This document shows positions 58,333-64,000 of a stretch of DNA of 64,000 bases, piece by piece (position 1 is the stretch's first letter; each line of letters starts with the position of its first letter). A program made the translations under genes and the position numbers. The notes beneath the pieces were generated by a model. That model saw only the letters and a list, made by a program, of their open reading frames with translations. It ran no database searches and was not told the origin of the DNA. The DNA is taken from positions 3,023 through 67,022 of the forward strand of contig CAKPRO010000010.1 of assembly GCA_934182615.1 (NCBI GenBank), given 5' to 3'. Source of the stretch: an uncultured Bacilli bacterium (GTDB taxonomy: Bacteria; Bacillota_I; Bacilli_A; RF39; UBA660).

Positions 58333-59247
58333 ATGAAAAAAGATGTAACATTAGTTATTTTAGCTGCTGGTATGGGTAGTAGATTTGGAGGATTAAAACA
58401 AATAGAACCAATGGGTCCTAGTGATGAATTTATTATTGATTATTCTGTTTATGATGCTATAAAAGCAGGATTTAATAAAATAGTATTTATCATAAAAAGA
58501 GAAAACTATGAACTATTTAAGGAAACTATTGGTAAGAGAGTAGAACCACATATTAAGGTAGAATATGCTTTTCAAGAATTAAATAATTTACCAGAGAATT
58601 TTTCTGTTCCAAAAGATAGAGTTAAACCTTTAGGAACTGCTCATGCGGTATTATGTGCAAAGGATTATGTTAATGAACCTTTTGCTATGATTAATTCTGA
58701 TGATTTCTACGGTAGAGATGCTTTTATTAAGGCATATAAATTTTTAAGTAATACTGATAATGACTCTAGTGAATATGGTATGATTGGCTATATGGTAGCG
58801 AATACTTTAACAGAAAATGGTTCTGTTAAAAGAGGTGTTTGTGAAGTAGATAGTAATAATTATTTAAAATCTATTACTGAGAGTAAAATAGAAAAAATCG
58901 GTAATGAAATTGTAGCTAGTCCACTTGATGGTAGTGATAGTTTCACTGTTAATAGTGATGATACTGTAAGTATGAATTTCCTACTATTTACTCCTAGTAT
59001 ATTTGGATATATTGAAGAAGGTTTTAGTAAATTCTTTATGGATAATAAAGAAGACTTACTTACTTCAGAGTATTTAATTCCTGATGTTGTAAGTAATCTA
59101 ATTAAGAATGGTAGAGCATCAATGGAAGTTATTAGAACTACCGCTAGCTGGCATGGTGTTACTTATAGAGAAGATACTCCGGATGTAAAAAACTCTATTA
59201 AAAATTTAGTAGAAAATGGAGAATATAAAGAAAATCTTTGGTCTTAA
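58333..59247 (+). CDS. sugar-phosphate nucleotidyltransferase-like protein
   Basis: A 304-residue NTP_transferase domain protein: VILAAGMGSRFGGLKQIEPM (the G-x-G-x-R...K nucleotide loop), a PLGTAHAVLCAKDYV substrate segment and NSDDFYGRDAF metal site. Such enzymes make NDP-sugars (for example UDP-glucose) from sugar-1-phosphates. The substrate is not evident. Single gene with AGAGAGG Shine-Dalgarno and likely own promoter (TATAATT upstream at about 58278). Confidence 0.85.
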   Translation: MKKDVTLVILAAGMGSRFGGLKQIEPMGPSDEFIIDYSVYDAIKAGFNKIVFIIKRENYELFKETIGKRVEPHIKVEYAFQELNNLPENFSVPKDRVKPLGTAHAVLCAKDYVNEPFAMINSDDFYGRDAFIKAYKFLSNTDNDSSEYGMIGYMVANTLTENGSVKRGVCEVDSNNYLKSITESKIEKIGNEIVASPLDGSDSFTVNSDDTVSMNFLLFTPSIFGYIEEGFSKFFMDNKEDLLTSEYLIPDVVSNLIKNGRASMEVIRTTASWHGVTYREDTPDVKNSIKNLVENGEYKENLWS

Positions 59248-59355
59248 TTTTACTCAAATTATGTTTAAATTATGTTAAATTATGTTATTTTCATTTTTCT
59301 ATTTTATTTTTAAATTATTTCTGATATACTTTAATTATAGGAGGAGGATGTTGAT

Positions 59356-59883
59356 ATGAAATACAATATTCGTGGTGATAAGATGCTTATTACCGATGCA
59401 ATAAAAGACTATACTGAAACTAAATTAGGAAGACTTGAAAAATATTTTAAGGACGATGATATTACCGCTAATGTACTGGCTAGAGTAAGAGGTAATTCAC
59501 AAATAGTGGAAGTTACTATTCCTACTAGTAAGTTTATTCTTAGAAGTGAAGAAGAAAATGAAGATTTATATGCTGCTATTGACTTAGTAAGTGATAAATT
59601 AGAAAGACAAATCAGAAAGAATAAAACTAGATTAAATAGAAATGTTAAAGAGAATGTTAAAGAATTTAACTTTGATTTTGATATAAAAGAGGAGGAAGAA
59701 CCTAAAGAAAAAATTGTTAAAAGAAAAGATATTGAAATGAAACCTATGGATGAAGAAGAAGCTATATTAGAAATGGAACTTCTTGGTCACTCATTCTTTG
59801 TATATAAAGATATGGATACTAATAAAACTTGTGTTCTTTATAAAAGAAAAGATGGAGATTATGGTTTAATTGAAACTAAATAA
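59356..59883 (+). CDS. hpf: ribosome hibernation-promoting factor, long form
   Basis: A 175-residue protein: N-terminal HPF domain (MKYNIRGDKMLITDAIKDY, LYAAIDLVSDKLERQIRKNK), an acidic linker, and the C-terminal dimerisation domain (EEAILEMELLGHSFFVYKDMDTNKTCVLYKRKDGDYGLIE). Long HPF joins two ribosomes into inactive 100S particles. In Firmicutes hpf normally sits directly before secA; here two unknown genes and repeats lie between. GGAGGAGG Shine-Dalgarno. Confidence 0.96.
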   Translation: MKYNIRGDKMLITDAIKDYTETKLGRLEKYFKDDDITANVLARVRGNSQIVEVTIPTSKFILRSEEENEDLYAAIDLVSDKLERQIRKNKTRLNRNVKENVKEFNFDFDIKEEEEPKEKIVKRKDIEMKPMDEEEAILEMELLGHSFFVYKDMDTNKTCVLYKRKDGDYGLIETK

Positions 59884-59889
59884 TTAATT

Positions 59890-59917
59890 GTATCAACAGA
59901 AATTGTTGATACTTTTT
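59890..59917 (+). terminator. hpf terminator built from DnaA-box-like arms
   Basis: GTATCAACA and TGTTGATAC form a perfect 9-bp stem (5-base loop) followed by TTTTT. Each arm is a near match to the DnaA box TTATNCACA. A weaker similar hairpin follows at 59932-59954 (TATCCACAA and TTGTTGATA). Confidence 0.8.
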
Positions 59918-59974
59918 CTTTGAAGATTTGTGTATCCACAATGGTTGTTGATAGTTTTATTCTATATGTAAAAT

Positions 59975-60009
59975 AAAACTATATAAGAACTAAAATCTTA
60001 TATAGTTTT
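59975..60009 (-). terminator. terminator of the unknown minus-strand gene
   Basis: AAAACTATATAAG and CTTATATAGTTTT form a 13-bp stem; on the minus strand it is followed by ATTTTAC. It includes the stop codon of the gene ending at 59998. Confidence 0.75.
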
Positions 60010-60462
60010 TACCTTTGTGTTTTTTATTGATTGTGTTTCTGACATTTCAAGTATGATTTGTTTTTCTTTGTTACTAAATAAGTAATCAAATTTATCTAAT
60101 CTTTCATATCCCATAGTAGAAACCTTTTTAGATATTATTTCTCTAAAATCAACACTTTCTAAATATTCTAATAATTTTTTATTTGTTTGAAGTGCATATC
60201 TTAATGGAAAATTACGTCCCTCAATTGGAGAGACATTAGTATCTAAACTATAACCTTCTTTTAGTTTAAATGTTATTCCATCATACTCAACATATTTATT
60301 AAATGTACTTGTAATTGGATCATCTTTAAAGTTAAATAGCTTTAATTTTTGGTTATCTAATGATAGTTTCCCCAAAGTATATGTAAACAACATACCATCA
60401 ATGCTATCAAAACCAAGTACAAATAATGAAGATACCAACATTTCACTATTAATATTAATCAT
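59998..60462 (-). CDS. hypothetical protein in the hpf-secA islet
   Basis: A 154-residue soluble protein, opening MININSEMLVSSLFVLGFDS. Mixed strands and helices; no cysteine, no motif recognised. It runs opposite to hpf and secA and to the direction of replication, which is unusual in this arm. AAAGGAGGG Shine-Dalgarno. With the next gene it interrupts the normally adjacent hpf-secA pair, so it is likely acquired. Confidence 0.6.
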   Translation of the reverse strand: MININSEMLVSSLFVLGFDSIDGMLFTYTLGKLSLDNQKLKLFNFKDDPITSTFNKYVEYDGITFKLKEGYSLDTNVSPIEGRNFPLRYALQTNKKLLEYLESVDFREIISKKVSTMGYERLDKFDYLFSNKEKQIILEMSETQSIKNTKVKTI

Positions 60463-60549
60463 AAACCCTCCTTTGTTTCTTTTATAATATCATATAATAT
60501 TTTTGTTGTCTACTAGAACATCCATAAATATTGTTGATAAATTTGTTTG

Positions 60550-60581
60550 ATATTTTACTTCTATCAACATATATTGTTAAT
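60550..60581 (+). repeat. 32-bp direct repeat, left copy
   Basis: Matches 61205-61236 at 31 of 32 positions. It contains CTATCAACA and a partly inverted TTGTTAAT. The two copies flank the gene at 60652-61167. Confidence 0.75.
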
Positions 60582-60651
60582 GAAAATATAGTTTAATACT
60601 ATTTTAAAAAGATTTTTTATGCTATAATATTAGTTGAAAGGATGATTCATC

Positions 60652-61167
60652 ATGGATATGAAGACAAATGCAGAAGAAATGGAAAGTTGGCTTAATTCGC
60701 CTATTCCAAAAAGAGTAATTAATGAGTGGAAAAAAGAAAATAAATTAAAAATTAAAACTGAAGAAGAAAAAATAAATAGAATAATTTATAGTGATTGTTA
60801 TTTATTATGGCTTGAACAATTTACTTTAAAAAATCCTTGTTTCAGTAGTGATATTTTGTTGTACTCTCAAGAAGGAATAACAGACGAAGAAATGGATATG
60901 ATTGGAGACTTACATTTTTTATACGAAATAATAGACGACTATGCTAATAGAAATACCTTACCTGCTTTTAATTGTTATCATGGGCAATATTATAAAATTA
61001 GTTATAATAATATCTGCTACAAAATAGGTGTTATTTCAGGACAAGGTACACATTTCTTTGCAAGAAGAGTAAACACTGAAAAAAAAGATAATTTTATTGA
61101 TTTTAATATTATTATGAAAGAAAGAGTATCACATGATAATAAAAAGAAAAAAATATTAAAAAAATAA
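60652..61167 (+). CDS. hypothetical protein in the hpf-secA islet
   Basis: A 171-residue soluble protein opening MDMKTNAEEMESWLNSPIPK, with a Trp/Tyr/Cys-rich middle (YSDCYLLWLEQF, CYHGQYYKISYNNICYK) and a very basic end (DNKKKKILKK). Codon use has more A-ending codons (aca, caa) than neighbours. Flanked by 32-bp direct repeats, so it may have arrived as a unit. Shine-Dalgarno AAAGGATG. No family recognised. Confidence 0.6.
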   Translation: MDMKTNAEEMESWLNSPIPKRVINEWKKENKLKIKTEEEKINRIIYSDCYLLWLEQFTLKNPCFSSDILLYSQEGITDEEMDMIGDLHFLYEIIDDYANRNTLPAFNCYHGQYYKISYNNICYKIGVISGQGTHFFARRVNTEKKDNFIDFNIIMKERVSHDNKKKKILKK

Positions 61168-61172
61168 TTATT

Positions 61173-61201
61173 CTATCCACAAGTGCTGTGGATAGTTTTA
61201 T
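61173..61201 (+). terminator. terminator with DnaA-box-like arms
   Basis: CTATCCACA and TGTGGATAG form a perfect 9-bp stem with a 5-base loop, followed by TTTTATTAT. Each arm differs from TTATCCACA by one base. Confidence 0.75.
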
Positions 61202-61204
61202 TAT

Positions 61205-61236
61205 ATATTTTACTTCTATCAACATATACTGTTAAT
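61205..61236 (+). repeat. 32-bp direct repeat, right copy
   Basis: Second copy of the repeat at 60550-60581 with a single T to C change, 655 bp apart. Confidence 0.75.
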
Positions 61237-61245
61237 AACTTTAAA

Positions 61246-61335
61246 GTTTTAAAGACTTAGGGCTTTAAAACTCTTTTTTGAAGACATAAAGGCTTCAAAA
61301 AGCACTGAGTGACTACAGGCACGATGTGAAACTAC
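61246..61335 (+). repeat. GAC...GGC hairpins upstream of secA
   Basis: Hairpins GTTTTAAAG/CTTTAAAAC (61246-61271, loop ACTTAGGG) and TTTTTGAAG/CTTCAAAAA (61275-61301, loop ACATAAAGG), then a tail-like stretch that itself holds GTG-ACTACAGG-CAC (61309-61322) and ends GATGTGAAAC. Confidence 0.65.
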
Positions 61336-61414
61336 AATAAAATAAAGTAAATATTAAATATTTACTAGTTTTTTTAGTTAAAATATAGTAAAATATTATC
61401 TAGGAGATGATTTG

Positions 61415-63910
61415 ATGTTTAAAACACTAAAAAAATTATTTGATAATGAGTATAAAGAATTATATAGATTTAGTAAATTAGCGGATCAAATAGATGCTCT
61501 TGACGAAGAAATGAGTAAATTATCTGATAAAAAACTTGCTAGTTATACTGATAAGTTTAAGAAAAGATTAGAAGATGGAGAAACACTAGAAGACATTTTG
61601 GTTGAGGCTTTTGCTGTTGCAAGAGAGGCTGCTTATAGATGTCTTGGAATGAAACCGTTCTACTGTCAATTACTTGGTGGCCTTGCTATTCATTATGGTA
61701 ATATTGCAGAAATGAAAACTGGTGAAGGTAAAACACTTACTTGTGTACTTCCTGCTTATTTAAATGCTTTAACTGGAAAAGGTGTTCATATCGTTACAGT
61801 TAATGAATTCTTATCTACTAGAGATTCTGAATGGATGGGTAGTATATTTAAGTTCTTAGGTCTTACTGTAGGTCTTAACTTAAGAGAACTTTCTTTTAAA
61901 GAAAAACAAGAAGCTTATAACTGTGATATTTTATATAGTACTAATAATGAACTTGGTTTTGATTACTTAAGAGATAACATGGTTGTAAAAAAAGAAAATA
62001 GAGTACAAAGACCTCTTAACTATTGTATTGTCGATGAGGTTGACTCTATCTTAATAGATGAGGCTAGAACTCCTCTTATTATATCTGGCGGAGTTATGCA
62101 GTCTGCTAATCTATATATTGATGCTGATAGATATGTTAAAAGTTTAAAAGAAAATGAAGATTACATTATGGATGAAAAATCTAAGGCTGTTAGTTTAACT
62201 GACGAAGGCAGTAGAAAGGCTGAAGAACATTTTCATCTAGATAATTTATATGATATTAATAATACAGCTTTAGTACATCATATTAACCAAGCACTTAAAG
62301 CAAATTATGCTATGAGTTTAGATGTTGACTACGTTGTACAAGATGGTGAAGTTATTATCGTAGACCAATTTACTGGTAGACTTATGAAAGGTAGAGCCTT
62401 CTCTGATGGACTTCATCAGGCAATTGAAGCTAAGGAAGGTGTTAAAATTCAACAAGAAACTAAAACTCTTGCTACAATTACTTTCCAAAACTACTTTAGA
62501 ATGTATAATAAGATTGCTGGTATGACAGGTACTGCAAAGACTGAAGAAGAAGAATTTAGAAACATTTATAATATGTTTGTTATTCAAATTCCTACAAATA
62601 AACCAGTTATTAGGGAAGACGCTACTGACTTATTATATCCTGGTAAAGAAGGTAAATATAATGCTATTATTAAAGAAATAGAAAATAGGCATGCTACTGG
62701 TCAACCAGTACTTGTTGGTACTATTGCTATCGAAACTTCTGAACTACTTAGTAAAATGCTTACTAAAAAGAAGATTCCTCATGAAGTATTAAATGCTAAG
62801 AATCATGCTAGAGAGGCTGAAATTATTGCTCATGCTGGTGAAAAAGGTGCTGTTACTATTGCTACCAATATGGCTGGTCGTGGTACTGATATTAAACTTG
62901 GTGAAGGTGTTAAAGAACTAGGTGGTTTATGTGTTATCGGTAGTGAAAGACATGAATCTAGAAGAATAGATAATCAGCTTAGAGGTAGAAGTGGTAGACA
63001 AGGAGATCCTGGTTTTACACAATTCTTTGTATCATTTGAAGATGACCTTCTTGTTAGATTCGGTTCTGATAGATATAAGGATATGCTTAAAAATCTAGGT
63101 TTTACTGGGGATATGGCTATTCAGAATAAGATGTTCTCTAAAACTGTTGAATCTGCTCAAAGAAAAGTTGAGGGTAATAACTTTGATATAAGAAAACAAC
63201 TTCTTAACTATGATGATGTTATGAATAATCAAAGAGAAATTATCTATGGTAAGAGAAATGAAATATTAGATAATGATTCTATTCATGAAACAGTTCTTAA
63301 TGGTTTTAAGGAATATATTAGTGATATTGTTAATTCACATTTAGTGGAGAGTAATAAACTAAAAGAAAATGATTATAGTGAAATACTTGAGGCTGTTAAT
63401 GAAAATTTACTTAGAAAATATAGAATTAACTTATCTGAAATTAATGGTAAACATCCTAGTGAAGTTATCGATATGATATACGAAAATGCTCTAAAGGATT
63501 ATGAAGAAAAATTAGAAGATATTCCTGAAGAAGTTAGAGATGAGTTTGAGAAGGCTATTTCTCTTAGAGTTATTGATAATTACTGGATGGAACATATTTC
63601 TACAATGAGTCACTTAAGAGATGGTATTGGTCTTAGAGGTTATGCTAATACTAGTCCACTTCAAGCATATACAATGGAAGGTTACCAACTATTTGATGAA
63701 ATGCTTGCTAGAATTAATAGAGATATTAGTATTTATCTTCTTAAGTCAGAAATTAGACAAAACATTGAAAGAAAACAAGTAGCAAAGAATGCAATTACTA
63801 ATGATAGTAAAGACCACGCCAAAGTACAAAAGAAGAGTACTAAAGTTGGCAGAAATGACCCATGTCCTTGTGGGTCTGGTAAGAAATATAAGAACTGTTG
63901 TGGTAAATAG
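61415..63910 (+). CDS. secA: preprotein translocase ATPase SecA
   Basis: An 831-residue SecA: MKTGEGKTLTCVLPAYLNAL (Walker A at about 100-107), VDEVDSILIDEARTPLIISG (Walker B), PTNKPVIREDATDL, ATNMAGRGTDIKLG, and a C-terminal SEC-C zinc finger GRNDPCPCGSGKKYKNCCG. It drives export through SecYEG. Start ATG 61415 after GGAGATG; a TTG directly before it is less likely. prfB, its usual neighbour, would lie beyond the window. Confidence 0.97.
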   Translation: MFKTLKKLFDNEYKELYRFSKLADQIDALDEEMSKLSDKKLASYTDKFKKRLEDGETLEDILVEAFAVAREAAYRCLGMKPFYCQLLGGLAIHYGNIAEMKTGEGKTLTCVLPAYLNALTGKGVHIVTVNEFLSTRDSEWMGSIFKFLGLTVGLNLRELSFKEKQEAYNCDILYSTNNELGFDYLRDNMVVKKENRVQRPLNYCIVDEVDSILIDEARTPLIISGGVMQSANLYIDADRYVKSLKENEDYIMDEKSKAVSLTDEGSRKAEEHFHLDNLYDINNTALVHHINQALKANYAMSLDVDYVVQDGEVIIVDQFTGRLMKGRAFSDGLHQAIEAKEGVKIQQETKTLATITFQNYFRMYNKIAGMTGTAKTEEEEFRNIYNMFVIQIPTNKPVIREDATDLLYPGKEGKYNAIIKEIENRHATGQPVLVGTIAIETSELLSKMLTKKKIPHEVLNAKNHAREAEIIAHAGEKGAVTIATNMAGRGTDIKLGEGVKELGGLCVIGSERHESRRIDNQLRGRSGRQGDPGFTQFFVSFEDDLLVRFGSDRYKDMLKNLGFTGDMAIQNKMFSKTVESAQRKVEGNNFDIRKQLLNYDDVMNNQREIIYGKRNEILDNDSIHETVLNGFKEYISDIVNSHLVESNKLKENDYSEILEAVNENLLRKYRINLSEINGKHPSEVIDMIYENALKDYEEKLEDIPEEVRDEFEKAISLRVIDNYWMEHISTMSHLRDGIGLRGYANTSPLQAYTMEGYQLFDEMLARINRDISIYLLKSEIRQNIERKQVAKNAITNDSKDHAKVQKKSTKVGRNDPCPCGSGKKYKNCCGK

Positions 63911-64000
63911 CCCATAAAATAAGGGTTTGTGAGATTTTGAAAAGTTCAAAAAAGTGCTAAAAATAGCAAAATGTTTGCAATTTGTTTGCAAACAAAAAAA
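63911..64000. other. intergenic end of window with short inverted repeats
   Basis: Contains CCC-ATAAAATAA-GGG right after secA, GCTA-AAAA-TAGC, and a GTTTGCAAAC palindrome preceded by a second TTTGCAA copy and followed by an A-run. No gene start is visible. It may include a weak terminator; I cannot assign more. Confidence 0.35.

Noticed and set aside
63911..64000. Attachment site or integrase start after secA
   Set aside because: Only short palindromes are visible and the window ends; there is nothing to support integration.

Overview
The window comes from a very AT-rich, low-GC member of the Bacillota (Bacilli-like, in the style of the uncultured gut Erysipelotrichales/RF39 relatives). It uses the standard bacterial code: TGA ends dnaB, dnaI, dnaE and tsaE, so this is not the Mycoplasma code. 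The gene order rpmH-rnpA-yidC-jag-mnmE-mnmG-rsmG-noc, the parA-parB pair, and spoIIR, cwlD, agr and an LTA-synthase-like gene all point to a Firmicute with a thick cell wall. Nearly all genes left of about 34.2 kb are on the minus strand and nearly all genes right of it are on the plus strand. The 34.17-34.45 kb gap is therefore the probable replication origin region. dnaA and dnaN are not in the window.

Left arm, reading outward from the origin (minus strand): rpmH, rnpA, yidC, jag/khpB, an MscS channel, mnmE, mnmG, rsmG and noc; then spoIIR, a MntP-family exporter, murA, an SGNH-fold protein and rpmE; then an LTA-synthase-like sulfatase followed by agrA-agrC. agrB-agrD lie on the opposite strand and converge on agrCA. 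Further out are a membrane-tethered EIIB-like protein, an orphan histidine kinase preceded by three tandem Spo0A-box-like sequences, a stand-alone Smr protein, clpP (plus strand) divergent from a TGS-nucleoside kinase, cwlD, an Abi_2/HEPN gene coupled to htrA, the tsaE-tsaB-rimI-tsaD cluster, a holin-endolysin pair, a candidate type I toxin-antitoxin locus, pcrA, and cell-wall genes (C39-like peptidase, VanY-type peptidase cut by the window edge).

Right arm (plus strand): parA-parB, a cold-shock protein, a CPBP protease, dnaB-dnaI, dnaE, gmk, an HD-like protein, valS, several small membrane proteins (TM2, DUF2752, YetF, DUF308), a polysaccharide deacetylase, an unusual 634-residue protein with a 21-residue repeat solenoid, rmuC, a HIT protein, two YjcZ-like peptides (minus strand), a PrsA-type foldase, a sugar nucleotidyltransferase, hpf and secA. 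Between hpf and secA sits an islet of two unknown genes.

The least expected features are non-coding. (1) A dispersed family of stem-loops has changing, compensated stems but nearly constant closing and loop bases (5' GAC ... GGC). It occurs in tandem pairs in many intergenic gaps, including the origin gap, and two copies form covarying double hairpins upstream of pcrA and tsaE. (2) Terminator-like hairpins built from DnaA-box-like sequence cluster around hpf-secA. (3) Three Spo0A-like boxes at exact 10-bp spacing precede a sensor kinase. With spoIIR, cwlD and the YjcZ-like peptides, these suggest that the lineage sporulates or recently did. All calls are from reading the sequence only. Family names are from motif recognition, not database search.
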